Of a stretch of 64,000 nucleotides of DNA, positions 18,168 through 27,179 are shown one piece after another. Both the position numbers and the translations under genes were made by a program. The notes under the pieces are model-generated. The model saw only the letters and a program-made list of their open reading frames with translations. It had not been told where the DNA came from and did not search any database. Source of the DNA: Betaproteobacteria bacterium (GTDB lineage Bacteria; Pseudomonadota; Gammaproteobacteria; Burkholderiales; UBA3065); assembly GCA_027490755.1 (NCBI GenBank), contig JAIXXL010000008.1, positions 75,391 to 139,390 of the forward strand, given 5' to 3'. Position 1 is the first letter of the stretch, and each line of letters begins with the position of its first letter.

Positions 18168-18944
18168 TCAGGCCTCCGGCCAGTTCGGATACAGGGCCGC
18201 AGGGACTCCATTCAGCAGCCCTTCAAGGTAGCCAAAGTTCTGCCTCCTGCGCCAGCCATAGCGATCGAGTTTGAAATCGGCCACCCGACGGTTGATCATG
18301 TCCATTGTCGAGTACAGCCTCTCCAGGTCGACCTTCTCAGCGTCCGGGCCGACGCCGAGGGCTTTGTCCGCAACGCTGTTCTGCAACGCCTTGACCTCTG
18401 GCGCGTTCATCCTTTCAACCGTCACGCGCGCCTTCATCATCCGCTTCAACAAATCGTAGTCTTCCGCGGCCATCGGTAGAAGACTCTCGTCGTAGCCCCC
18501 AATATCGAAAAACGCGGTCGCAGGAAGACCTATCCTGCCGTATGAACCGTCTCGGCTCGTTCCTGAGAATTGCCAGCAGCCATTTCCACGCGCCCTCGCC
18601 AAGTAGATCCGTTCCACCTCGGCTCCGGTGACCCTGTTGTCGGCATCTAGACTGAAAAGGTAGTCGCCCCTTGCGATGCGATGCGCTGCGTTCTTGGCTT
18701 TTGCCACATGCCACTGGAGGGGCACGGTCGACTGGAAAAAGTTTAGCCGACCCTCCTCGATGGCGTCCCTACAGTTGTCCCAGACCCAATCGGCGAGCCC
18801 ATCCTTTGACCAGAAATCCACCAGAGAGATCTCGCACCGGTCTGGCAAGGCCGCAAGGTTTGGCAGAAGGGTCTCTTTGAGCTGCCACAGCCGGTTGGCG
18901 CAGGTCATACAAAAGGAGATATCTTTGGTTGGCGCTGCGCTCAC
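18168..18944 (-). CDS. GT2-like (GT-A fold) glycosyltransferase
   Basis: 258 residues. The nucleotide-sugar/metal motif DADN (100-103, FSLDADNRVTG) and the acceptor-side motif GGYDE...EDYDLLKR (149-168) are those of GT2-family enzymes with a galactosyltransferase-like C-terminal part. No membrane segment is visible. It is the first gene of the rml block and starts with GTG just after the AT-richer IS3 scar, so its promoter probably lies in 18945-19090. A rhamnosyl or other hexosyl transfer is possible; donor and acceptor are not deducible. Confidence 0.7.
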   Translation of the reverse strand: MSAAPTKDISFCMTCANRLWQLKETLLPNLAALPDRCEISLVDFWSKDGLADWVWDNCRDAIEEGRLNFFQSTVPLQWHVAKAKNAAHRIARGDYLFSLDADNRVTGAEVERIYLARARGNGCWQFSGTSRDGSYGRIGLPATAFFDIGGYDESLLPMAAEDYDLLKRMMKARVTVERMNAPEVKALQNSVADKALGVGPDAEKVDLERLYSTMDMINRRVADFKLDRYGWRRRQNFGYLEGLLNGVPAALYPNWPEA

Positions 18945-19162
18945 TCGCTTCCCCGAAGATCTAGTAGTTCAGCGCGATCAGGCCGGCAAACCAAAAAAGC
19001 CCGCCTTGCCGACCCCACTCAATGGCAAGAACTCTGCAACCAACTGTTTCACATGCTTTTTGTTCATTTTAGAGACTACCTGACTGTGTAATGATTCGCC
19101 CCGGATTTTGCAGTCGGCTCCTAGTCTCGCAATTTGTGAGGCCGTGAGGAAGAGGCAGACGC

Positions 19163-19264
19163 GTGCCGGAGTATACGAAGAAGTTCAAGGCCGACGGGGC
19201 CCGGCAGGTGCTGGACCGTGGGCATCGGGTGGCGGGGTTGGCGAAGCGCTTGAGTGTCAGCCCT
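19163..19264 (+). pseudogene. IS3-family OrfA N-terminal fragment
   Basis: GTG at 19163 preceded by AGGAAGAGG. The 34 codons give the typical start of an IS3 OrfA helix-turn-helix: EYTKKFKADGARQVLDRG, then HRVAGLAKRLSVSP. After this the similarity to OrfA is lost although the frame stays open to 19330. Confidence 0.75.
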
Positions 19265-19315
19265 TCAGCCTGTGCTAGAGGATCAAGCACCGGCGGCTGC
19301 CGATGGGACTGCGGC

Positions 19316-19432
19316 GACATCTTCAGTTGAGCCAAGATGTTCTATGTTCCGAAACAGTACCACTCGACCGCCGCTGGCCTCTCGCCGGTACAGCTCGAGG
19401 AACGTCACCCTCCAAAATCATCGAGTGTCTGA
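19316..19432 (+). pseudogene. IS3-family transposase (OrfB) C-terminal fragment with in-frame stop
   Basis: In one frame the sequence reads DIFS-stop-AKMFYVPKQYH, then AAGLSPVQLEERH. This matches the conserved end of IS3 OrfB integrases (DIFDYIEMFYNPKRRH...LSPVEFERR). An in-frame TGA at 19328-19330 interrupts it. The final stop is at 19430-19432. Confidence 0.75.
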
Positions 19433-19553
19433 GAAACTCGTAGCGATCCGGGCTTGATTACCCCCTAAACATCACTGCTACTTTTACTTGATAGCGCGTC
19501 GCGGCTAAAGTGGCTCGACGGGCTTCTTTTCTACTTTTTCAGGTGCGAGAGCG

Positions 19554-22433
19554 ATGAGCCAAATCAAGGTCTCCGGAAACGAACTGCTGTCCGGTGACGG
19601 GGAATCCAGTGGACCTCTCGGCCAAGGCATCGACTACGTCCTCAACCTTGGTCAGGGCGGAGACGCCCTCTTCCTGCCCCTGCTCGGTGAGGCTGACCTG
19701 GGCCTGTTCGGCGAGGACAACTTCAGCGCCGTCCAGAACTACAACCCGGATGCCGGCACCTTCAACTTCAGCTTCACCAGCAAGGAAGCGAACGGCGCCA
19801 CATCCACGTTCACCTTCAAGGATACCCACGTCGCCGACACCGGCAAGGGCGGCAGCCAGTCGGTCACCTACGGCCTGGCCAACGCCACCGCCGGCGTCAC
19901 CTTCAGCGGCACCAACGCCTCCTCGGAGTCGTACTCCTCAGCCACCAAGAGCGGCGTGACCACCACCACCGGCACCTACAAGGCCGAGGCCAGCTACACC
20001 TACAGCAATACCCAGGGCACCACCTCCAAGACCGACGACGTCAGCATCAGCTTCACGTTTGCCACCACCACTGGCAGCTATACCTTCACCGACACCGGCC
20101 TCTTGACGGAGAAGGAAACCGGCTCGACCTTCGCCGCCTCCTACACCGGCAACGGCTACACCCTCTCCACCAAGGGCACCGTCGCCGTCGACCGCGCCTT
20201 CTCCGACTTCGGCGACACTCAGACCAAGGGCATCGTCACCACCGTCTTCACCAACTACAGCCTCGCCTACAAAGACCCGGATACCCAAAACACCTTCGAC
20301 AACTTCACCATCAGCTTCTCCGGCACCAGCGCCGCCAACGAGGTCGGCACCGACAACGGCCCGACCTTCAGCCTGGCGCTGAAGAATGTCACCGTCGAAG
20401 ACAGCTTCGCCAAGATCGTCACCGCAGCCGCCACCCTCGACTTCTCCGAAGGCTTCGACGGCCGCTCCGACCTCAACGAATTGTTCGCCTTGCTCGACGA
20501 CGGATCGGGCGGCATCGGAGGATTGGGGGACCAACTGAGCGGCATCCTCGGCCTCAACGAAGACGGTCCAGGCGCCCTGGACAGCATCTTTGATGCCGCC
20601 AACGCCATCACACTCAAGAACGTGTCCGATGGCAGCGGCGGCTTCATCGGCGGCGACGCCTTCACGGGCGCCGGCAACGACACCGTCACCGGCAGCAGCG
20701 GCGACGACTTCATCGACGGCGGCATTGGCAACGACGTCGTCAACGCCGGCGCAGGCGACGACTTCATCACCGCCGGCCTCGGCGACGCCATCAATGGCGG
20801 TGCCGGCAACGACATCGTCGACCTCGACGCACTCGTCGATGGCGACGGCAATCCATTCAGCTACGACCTGTTCCTGCGCACCACCAGCGACAAAGCCGAG
20901 CGACCCTACACCGTCACCGGCACCGCCACCGCACTCGTCCTCACCGACCTCACCACCAAGCAATCCATCAAGTTCAACAACGTCGAGGAGTTCATCCTCA
21001 ACGAAGAAACCATCTCCGCCGGCAAACTCCTCGCACCCAATAGCCGCGATGTAAACGCCGCCGACATCCTGTTTGGTTTCAGCAGCGGCGAAGACGGCTT
21101 CTTCCAGGGATTGGAGCAGGACGATCTGGTAGATTTCTTGGATCCGGACAATGACTTTGATTCAGGCGTCTTCCAATACAAACCTTTCCTCAATGAGTCT
21201 GATGCCCCGGGTCTCTTGCTCCTAGACTTCGGGCCAACAGCTTTCAACTATGACCCAGACTCACAGAGCAACCAGACCCTCACCTGGACCAGTATCGACC
21301 CGGATCCCACCCGGGGGGCGACCACCTTCAAGTTCGAGCACATCGGCTCCAGCAAGACCGACCCGACGTTGCGGTACACCTTAAGCAACAACTTCGAGAC
21401 GCTGACGGTGACTGATGCTCCCCTTGGAAGTGCCAACATCTACGGCTACAAGAACAACAATGGAACAAGCTCTGCAGCCGATGACGTCACCTTCTCATTC
21501 TCGGAAACCAATACTGAGGACCTGAAGCAGATTGACCAGAGGTTCTTCGGCACCGACACCTACGCATACACGATCAGCTACTCTGGCAATGGCGTTAAGA
21601 TCGACTACACCGGAAAAGACGTCGACCTCATAGATACGGACAGTGCCAGTGTCTATACCGGTCGTGAAACAACCATCACCAGCTATACGTTCGCGGTTGC
21701 GACTGGGGATAATCCGTTCACTCACTCCATTTCCAACGCTGTCTTTACCTATTCGGCCGAGTCGGGCACCTCCTCTTACAAGGTCGGAAGTGCGTCCGTC
21801 AAGGACGTCTTGATCGACTTCGCCTACTCCAATGCGACCGGCTCTATCGACGGAGATATAGGGTACGTTGAAGACCAGCTTCGCTCGCGGGATGGAACCG
21901 TGGGCTCAATATTCGGCAACTTGCGCTTTGATATCGCTTGGGGTGCTGCGAACACCGTTACCGCAAAGGTCGCGACGACGATTGCCGAAATTGGGATACT
22001 TGAGGGCGGTGGTGGCGCCGACACCATCACTGGTTCTTCCGGGGCCGACGAGATCTGGGGTGGAGGGCTCGGTTACTTCTCCGATTTCCCGCCACCAAAT
22101 GAATTCTTCGGCAGCAACCGCTTCGAAGACCTGATTGGCGATTCCATCAACGGCGGCGCTGGGAATGACATCATCTACGGTGGTTGGGGCGATAGATTGG
22201 CGGGCGGTGCAGGCACCGACACACTTGAGCTTGATCTGGCAGAGGTGACTTCGTTGGGCGTCATTACCGATGTGACAGGAAGCAGGACAAACTTCACCAT
22301 CACGGGCACCGTGGACGGATCAAGTTTCTCCATCGTCGCCCGAGAATTCGAGGTCGCCATCGTTGGCTCCTTCTCCTACACCCTGTCCACCGAATCCGAA
22401 TTCGAGGTATTTAAGACGGCCCTTTTCTCCTAG
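19554..22433 (+). CDS. large RTX (calcium-binding nonapeptide repeat) protein with duplicated architecture
   Basis: 959 residues, acidic, Thr/Ser/Gly/Asp-rich, apparently without Cys and without an N-terminal signal peptide, as expected for type I secretion. Two blocks of GGxGxDxUx-type repeats are present: residues about 375-425 (GAGNDTVTGSSGDDFIDGG; INGGAGNDIVDLD) and about 817-893 (GGGGADTITGSSGADEIWGG; INGGAGNDIIYGG). Each block is preceded by a related beta-rich region, so the protein is two tandem modules. The C-terminus (FEVFKTALFS) is uncharged and hydrophobic like T1SS signals. No ABC/MFP secretion genes are in the window. The upstream gap holds an IS3 relic. Adhesin or S-layer-like is more likely than toxin, but the function is unknown. 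Confidence 0.85.
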   Translation: MSQIKVSGNELLSGDGESSGPLGQGIDYVLNLGQGGDALFLPLLGEADLGLFGEDNFSAVQNYNPDAGTFNFSFTSKEANGATSTFTFKDTHVADTGKGGSQSVTYGLANATAGVTFSGTNASSESYSSATKSGVTTTTGTYKAEASYTYSNTQGTTSKTDDVSISFTFATTTGSYTFTDTGLLTEKETGSTFAASYTGNGYTLSTKGTVAVDRAFSDFGDTQTKGIVTTVFTNYSLAYKDPDTQNTFDNFTISFSGTSAANEVGTDNGPTFSLALKNVTVEDSFAKIVTAAATLDFSEGFDGRSDLNELFALLDDGSGGIGGLGDQLSGILGLNEDGPGALDSIFDAANAITLKNVSDGSGGFIGGDAFTGAGNDTVTGSSGDDFIDGGIGNDVVNAGAGDDFITAGLGDAINGGAGNDIVDLDALVDGDGNPFSYDLFLRTTSDKAERPYTVTGTATALVLTDLTTKQSIKFNNVEEFILNEETISAGKLLAPNSRDVNAADILFGFSSGEDGFFQGLEQDDLVDFLDPDNDFDSGVFQYKPFLNESDAPGLLLLDFGPTAFNYDPDSQSNQTLTWTSIDPDPTRGATTFKFEHIGSSKTDPTLRYTLSNNFETLTVTDAPLGSANIYGYKNNNGTSSAADDVTFSFSETNTEDLKQIDQRFFGTDTYAYTISYSGNGVKIDYTGKDVDLIDTDSASVYTGRETTITSYTFAVATGDNPFTHSISNAVFTYSAESGTSSYKVGSASVKDVLIDFAYSNATGSIDGDIGYVEDQLRSRDGTVGSIFGNLRFDIAWGAANTVTAKVATTIAEIGILEGGGGADTITGSSGADEIWGGGLGYFSDFPPPNEFFGSNRFEDLIGDSINGGAGNDIIYGGWGDRLAGGAGTDTLELDLAEVTSLGVITDVTGSRTNFTITGTVDGSSFSIVAREFEVAIVGSFSYTLSTESEFEVFKTALFS

Positions 22434-22449
22434 CCGTGTCCTCGCGGCC

Positions 22450-22476
22450 GCAGGCCAGTTCGGGGAGCTGGCCTGC
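22450..22476. terminator. hairpin between convergent RTX and methyltransferase genes
   Basis: Perfect 9-bp stem GCAGGCCAG / CTGGCCTGC with a 9-base loop, 17 bases after the RTX stop. The T tract is weak (CTTACTCT) so its strength as an intrinsic terminator is doubtful. Confidence 0.5.
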
Positions 22477-22514
22477 TTACTCTGCAAACGGAGTGTTGCA
22501 GCAAGAAGCAGGAC

Positions 22515-24035
22515 TCAGGCGCCGCCCGCACACTCGATTTGCTTCAGGCGAACGGCACAGAACTCTTCTATGCCCTTTGCGAGGATGCGGTCTCGTTCCT
22601 CGTCACTGTCGACTGGCTGACCGTCCTTCAGGATGCCTCTGTTCAGCCTCCGCAACGCCGCATTGACGCTAACCAGCCAGTCCTTGGCCGGAACACCACG
22701 ACAGCGGCAGTCGAGCATGAACCAGTCCGTGTCGCGCATCGGGGCGGCACCACCGAATCTAGGCAGCGACACATAACGATACGGCGCGCCGCTGGTAACA
22801 GCCGCAGCAAGATGCCGATTGACCGCCGCGCCCATCGCCCCATTCACGTCAAGAAGGGGCACCAACCAGCCTCCGTACAGCAGCATAGATACCGCCTGAA
22901 GTACCCCGCCGCGGTCCCTCGGATCTTTGCGCCGGTTAATCAGGTCATGAATAGTCGCCCCGTCTGCACCAGCGCCCGCCCTATCCATGATGGCGTCGTA
23001 GAACTTGCGTTCGCCCTTGGTCTCACCGGTGCCACAGCGGATCGCGTAGGGTTCGCCGGCAGCGGGTCGCGCCTCAAGCAGACTGACCCCCACCCTGAAG
23101 TCGCCGATCAGAGTCGCGAGTTCGCCAGGCCATGGTTGACGCCGGCCTTTGACGTAAAGATCGCGGCGGAACGACTGATTGCTCGCGTAATCCCGCAGTT
23201 GCTCTCGCACGATCGCATCACCCTGACGATCGAGGAGATCAAGCACGGGTTTGGGCAACAGATTGTCGTATGCCTCGGGTAACGTGGCGGTTCCGAGGTA
23301 GTTAAGCTTCGAGTTGGCCAAATCATCAATCATCTGGCTCACAAAAACTGGCTGCCAGAAGTGGTTGTTGTATTCCTGAACGAGATAAGCCGGATCCTGA
23401 TTCTCGAGCGCTTTCATCCGCGACTCGAGCGCAGGGAGCGCGTTGAACATACCGGGCGCACACTCCCCCAGCACCTTGCAGCTCTCGCGCGCGGCATCAA
23501 GCGCTTTCTCGCCCGTCCTTCCGCGCTGTTCGAGCAGGACAAGATGCTGGAAGGGAACTGTCCCAAGCCATCCGGGGAAGGTGTTGTAGCTGTTGTAGAA
23601 CAGGCCACCCGGACGCAAAACCTTGCCGATCAGGTTGAACAGTGCTGACTTGACTTCAGGCGCGATCCACGTCGTGATGCCGTGGCAGACCGCATAGTCA
23701 AACTCACCCAGTACCCGAGGATCTGCGGCCAGTTCCACAAAATCACCCTCGATGAAGGTGACATTTTTCACGCCGCAAGAGAGCGCCAAGGCCCGCGCAT
23801 GGGCGATGTGCTCAGGGAGAAAATCGATACCCACGAACTCGCTGTCCGGATGGGCGACCGCAGCCATGATCAGGTTGAGCCCCTGACCACATCCGGCGTC
23901 AAGGTAGCGGAACCCGGTAAATGGACACGCGTGACCTTGGATCAGGCCAGCCCAACGCAAACGGATCGGCATGGTCTCGGCGTAGTAGCCGAAGGTGTAG
24001 CCCTTTTCAGCGAAATAACCGTGCTTCCAGTCCAT
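22515..24035 (-). CDS. SAM-dependent methyltransferase with C-terminal methyltransferase-regulatory domain
   Basis: 506 residues. The N-terminal class I methyltransferase has motif I YLDAGCGQGLN (44-54), the acidic end of strand 2 (FVGIDFLPEHI) and the motif GDFVEL. The middle part (about 190-310) resembles the MethyTransf_Reg domain (NNHFWQPVFVSQMIDDL, LNYLGTATLPE). The last 180 residues (MLLYGGWLVPLLD..., KDWLVSVN) end the family fold. Related proteins lie in surface-polysaccharide and secreted-protein clusters; their substrates are unknown. It starts 3 bases after the guaA stop, so it is co-transcribed with guaBA. It converges on the RTX gene. Confidence 0.8.
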   Translation of the reverse strand: MDWKHGYFAEKGYTFGYYAETMPIRLRWAGLIQGHACPFTGFRYLDAGCGQGLNLIMAAVAHPDSEFVGIDFLPEHIAHARALALSCGVKNVTFIEGDFVELAADPRVLGEFDYAVCHGITTWIAPEVKSALFNLIGKVLRPGGLFYNSYNTFPGWLGTVPFQHLVLLEQRGRTGEKALDAARESCKVLGECAPGMFNALPALESRMKALENQDPAYLVQEYNNHFWQPVFVSQMIDDLANSKLNYLGTATLPEAYDNLLPKPVLDLLDRQGDAIVREQLRDYASNQSFRRDLYVKGRRQPWPGELATLIGDFRVGVSLLEARPAAGEPYAIRCGTGETKGERKFYDAIMDRAGAGADGATIHDLINRRKDPRDRGGVLQAVSMLLYGGWLVPLLDVNGAMGAAVNRHLAAAVTSGAPYRYVSLPRFGGAAPMRDTDWFMLDCRCRGVPAKDWLVSVNAALRRLNRGILKDGQPVDSDEERDRILAKGIEEFCAVRLKQIECAGGA

Positions 24036-24038
24036 GCG

Positions 24039-25661
24039 CTACTCCCACTCGATCGTCGCCGGCGGCTTGCCAGAGACGTCATAGACGACGCGATTCAAGC
24101 CGCGCACCTCGTTGATGATGCGGTTCGACACCCGCCCCAGCAGCTCGTACGGCAGGTGCGCCCAGTGCGCGGTCATGAAGTCGCTGGTGATCACTGCGCG
24201 CAGCGCCACCACGAAGTCATAGGTTCGGCCATCGCCCATCACGCCGACGCTCTTCACCGGGAGGAACACGGCGAAGGCCTGGCTGGTGAGGTCGTACCAG
24301 CTCTTGCCGACATCGGCCGCGTGGCAGGTGCCCGCGGCAACGTCGCGCTCGTTGGCCAGGGTGCCGCGCAGCTCTTCGATAAAGATGGCGTCGGCACGGC
24401 GCAGCAGGTCGGCGTAGTCCATGCGCACCTCGCCGAGGATGCGCACGCCCAAGCCCGGGCCCGGGAAAGGGTGGCGGTAGACCATCTCGCGCGGCAAGCC
24501 CAGCGCCACGCCAAGCTCGCGCACCTCGTCCTTGAACAGCTCGCGCAGCGGCTCCAACAGTTTCAGGCCGAGTGTCTCGGGCAGTCCGCCGACGTTGTGG
24601 TGGCTCTTGATGGTGGTCGCCTTCTTGCTCTTGGCGCCACCCGACTCGATCACATCCGGATAGATGGTGCCCTGCGCCAGCCACTTGGCGCCGACACGCT
24701 TGCCGGCCTGGTGCTGGAACACCTCGACGAACTCGCGGCCGATGATCTTGCGCTTGGCCTCGGGATCGGTCACGCCGGCCAGGTGGCCCATGAACTGCTC
24801 GCGCGCATCGACGTGGATGACACGGGCGTGCAGCTTGCCTTCGAACATGGCCATCACCTGCTCGGCCTCGTTCAGGCGCAGCAGGCCGTGGTCGACGAAG
24901 ACGCATGTCAATTGGTCGCCGATGGCGCGATGGATCAGCGCCGCAGCGACGCTGGAGTCGACGCCACCGCTGAGGCCAAGGATGACCTCGTCACTGCCCA
25001 CCTGCGCGCGGATGGCAGCCACCGCCTCGGCGATGTAGTCGCCCATGACCCAGTCGCCGCCGCAGCCGCAGATGTCGCGCACGAAGCGCCGCAGTATGGC
25101 CGGGCCCTGCACCGTGTGCGTCACCTCGGGGTGGAACTGCAGCGCGTAGAAGCCACGCGCCTCGTCCGCCATGCCGGCGATGGGGCAACTGTCGGTGCTC
25201 GCCATCAGCTTGAAGCCAGGCGGCAGCTCGGTGACCTTGTCGCCGTGGCTCATCCAGACGTCGAGCAGGCCGTGGCCCTCGGGCGTGCGGTGGTCCTCGA
25301 TGCCGTCGAGCAGCCGGGTGTGCCCCCGCGCGCGGACGCGGGCGAAACCGAACTCGCGTTTTTCCCCGGGCTCGACCTTGCCGCCCAACTGCAGCGCCAT
25401 GGTCTGCATGCCGTAGCAGATACCCAGCACCGGCACACCGGCCTCGAACACCGCCGCGGGCGCCTTGTCGGTGGCCTCTTCGTAGGCAGACATGTGGCTG
25501 CCGGAGAGGATGATGCCGCGCGCGCCGAAGCCGCGGACGAAATCGTCCGACACGTCGCAGGGGTGGATTTCGCAGTAGACCTGCGCCTCGCGCACGCGGC
25601 GCGCGATCAGCTGCGTGACCTGGCTGCCGAAGTCGAGGATGAGGATGCGGTCGTGGCTCAC
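24039..25661 (-). CDS. guaA: GMP synthase (glutamine-hydrolysing)
   Basis: 540 residues: class I glutamine amidotransferase (nucleophile Cys82 in [15 protein letters not shown] contains the catalytic His) followed by the PP-loop ATP pyrophosphatase (LSGGVDSS, near residue 230) and the C-terminal dimerisation domain ending in PPATIEWE. It converts XMP to GMP. The oxyanion segment reads ILSGSHMS rather than ILSGGP; similar forms occur in Betaproteobacteria. It starts 11 bases after guaB, forming a guaBA operon that continues into the methyltransferase gene. Confidence 0.96.
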   Translation of the reverse strand: MSHDRILILDFGSQVTQLIARRVREAQVYCEIHPCDVSDDFVRGFGARGIILSGSHMSAYEEATDKAPAAVFEAGVPVLGICYGMQTMALQLGGKVEPGEKREFGFARVRARGHTRLLDGIEDHRTPEGHGLLDVWMSHGDKVTELPPGFKLMASTDSCPIAGMADEARGFYALQFHPEVTHTVQGPAILRRFVRDICGCGGDWVMGDYIAEAVAAIRAQVGSDEVILGLSGGVDSSVAAALIHRAIGDQLTCVFVDHGLLRLNEAEQVMAMFEGKLHARVIHVDAREQFMGHLAGVTDPEAKRKIIGREFVEVFQHQAGKRVGAKWLAQGTIYPDVIESGGAKSKKATTIKSHHNVGGLPETLGLKLLEPLRELFKDEVRELGVALGLPREMVYRHPFPGPGLGVRILGEVRMDYADLLRRADAIFIEELRGTLANERDVAAGTCHAADVGKSWYDLTSQAFAVFLPVKSVGVMGDGRTYDFVVALRAVITSDFMTAHWAHLPYELLGRVSNRIINEVRGLNRVVYDVSGKPPATIEWE

Positions 25662-25672
25662 GTCACGCCGCC

Positions 25673-27130
25673 CTAATCGACACGGTAGTTGGGCGCTTCC
25701 TTGGTGATCTGCACGTCGTGGACGTGCGACTCGCGCATGCCGGCGAAGGTGATCTCCACAAACGCGGCGCGCTCGTGCATCTGCGAAATGGTGCCGGCGC
25801 CGCAGTAGCCCATCGACGAGCGCAGCCCGCCGATCAGCTGGTGGATCACCGCCGTGACCGGACCCTTGTAGGGCACGCGGCCTTCAACGCCCTCGGGCAC
25901 CAGCTTGTCTGCGCCCTCGCCATCCTGGAAGTAGCGGTCCGACGAGCCCTGCTGCATGGCGCCGAGCGAGCCCATGCCGCGGTAGCTCTTGTAGGAGCGG
26001 CCCTGGTAGAGCTCGGTCTCACCGGGCGCCTCCTCGGTGCCGGCAAACAGGCCACCGAGCATCACCGAGTGCGCACCTGCGGCGATCGCCTTGGCGATGT
26101 CGCCCGAGTAGCGGATGCCGCCATCGGCGATCAGCGGCACGCCGGTCCCATCCAGCGCGGCGGCAACGTTCTGCACCGCGGTGATCTGCGGCACACCCAC
26201 ACCGGCGACGATGCGGGTGGTGCAGATGCTGCCGGGGCCGATGCCGACCTTGACGCCGTCGGCGCCACAGTCGAGCAGCGCCTTCGCGGCATCGGCGGTG
26301 GCGATATTGCCGCCCACCACCTGCACCTGCGGGAAACGCGTCTTCACCCATTTCACACGATCCAGCACGCCCTGCGAGTGGCCGTGCGCGGTGTCGACCA
26401 CGATCAGGTCGGCGCCGGCCTCGACCAGCAGCTCGACCCGCTCGTCGGTGCCCTCGCCCACGCCCACCGCTGCGCCGACGCGCAGACGGCCGAGGCTGTC
26501 CTTGCAGGCGTTGGGGTGCTCGCTGCTCTTGACGATGTCCTTGACGGTGATCAGGCCCTTGAGCGACCAGTTGTCGCCGATGACCAAGAGCCGCTCTAGC
26601 CGGTGCTTGTGCAGCAGGTCGGTGGCCACCTCCAGGCTGACGCCCTCCGGCACCGTGACCAGCCGCTCGCGCGGGGTCATGATGTTGCGCACCGGCTGGT
26701 CGAGCTGCGGCTCGAATCGAAGGTCACGGTTGGTGACGATGCCGACCACCTGGCCGCCCTCGATCACCGGGAAGCCGCTGATGCGGTACTGGCGCGTCAG
26801 CGCAAGCAGTTCGCGCACGCTCAGGTCGGGGCCGATGGTGATCGGGTCCTTGACCACGCCCGACTCGAAGCGCTTGACCTTGGCAACCTCGGCAGCCTGC
26901 TGGCGTGAGGTGAGGTTCTTGTGGACGATGCCGATGCCGCCCTCCTGCGCCAGCGCGATGGCAAGGCCCGATTCGGTGACGGTGTCCATGGCCGCCGAGA
27001 CCAGCGGCAGGTTGATCTCGATGTCGCGGCTGATGCGGGTCCTCAGTTGCACATCACGCGGCAGGATGGCCGAGTGGGCGGGGACCAGAAGAACGTCGTC
27101 GAAGGTCAGGGCCTTCTGCAGGATTCGCAT
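25673..27130 (-). CDS. guaB: inosine-5-prime-monophosphate dehydrogenase
   Basis: 485 residues, IMP to XMP with NAD+, the rate-limiting step to guanine nucleotides. The TIM barrel is interrupted by a CBS-domain pair (about 92-205). The catalytic loop is [15 protein letters not shown], with the active Cys near residue 303, and the flap has the ...[14 protein letters not shown]... region. Length and start ([17 protein letters not shown]) match the family exactly. A perfect TATAAT lies 30 bases upstream. Confidence 0.96.
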   Translation of the reverse strand: MRILQKALTFDDVLLVPAHSAILPRDVQLRTRISRDIEINLPLVSAAMDTVTESGLAIALAQEGGIGIVHKNLTSRQQAAEVAKVKRFESGVVKDPITIGPDLSVRELLALTRQYRISGFPVIEGGQVVGIVTNRDLRFEPQLDQPVRNIMTPRERLVTVPEGVSLEVATDLLHKHRLERLLVIGDNWSLKGLITVKDIVKSSEHPNACKDSLGRLRVGAAVGVGEGTDERVELLVEAGADLIVVDTAHGHSQGVLDRVKWVKTRFPQVQVVGGNIATADAAKALLDCGADGVKVGIGPGSICTTRIVAGVGVPQITAVQNVAAALDGTGVPLIADGGIRYSGDIAKAIAAGAHSVMLGGLFAGTEEAPGETELYQGRSYKSYRGMGSLGAMQQGSSDRYFQDGEGADKLVPEGVEGRVPYKGPVTAVIHQLIGGLRSSMGYCGAGTISQMHERAAFVEITFAGMRESHVHDVQITKEAPNYRVD

Positions 27131-27159
27131 GATGTGCGGGGTCCGCGTGGCAAAGCCGC

Positions 27160-27165
27160 ATTATA
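27160..27165 (-). promoter_or_regulatory. guaB: candidate -10 box of the guaBA operon
   Basis: A perfect TATAAT on the minus strand, 30 bases upstream of the guaB ATG. It lies in the loop of a 6-bp inverted repeat (AGCCGC 27154-27159 / GCGGCT 27173-27178), which could influence transcription or end the upstream acuI transcript. The -35 is poor. Confidence 0.5.
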
Positions 27166-27179
27166 CGGAAAAGCGGCTC

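Larger units (their letters stand above)
19092..19460 (+). mobile_element. decayed, internally deleted IS3-family insertion sequence
   Basis: A 369-base relic. The left end begins TGATTCGCCCCGGAT (19092-19106); the reverse complement of the right end (19460-19446) reads TAATCAAGCCCGGAT, a 10 of 15 match that suggests imperfect terminal inverted repeats. Seventy-one bases in is the start of an OrfA-like frame; 28 bases before the right end is the C-terminus of an OrfB-like frame. An intact element would be about 1.2-1.5 kb, so roughly 0.9 kb of the transposase is missing. No clear target-site duplication is visible. This sits in the 609-base stretch (18945-19553) with no intact gene. Confidence 0.75.

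Noticed and set aside
18978..19067. A 29-codon minus-strand frame (MNKKHVKQLVAEF...) upstream of the glycosyltransferase
   Set aside because: No ribosome site and no similarity that I can recognise; too short to support as a gene.
20676..20840. Short regular repeats that might be a CRISPR or VNTR
   Set aside because: They are in frame and encode RTX nonapeptides; there are no spacers.
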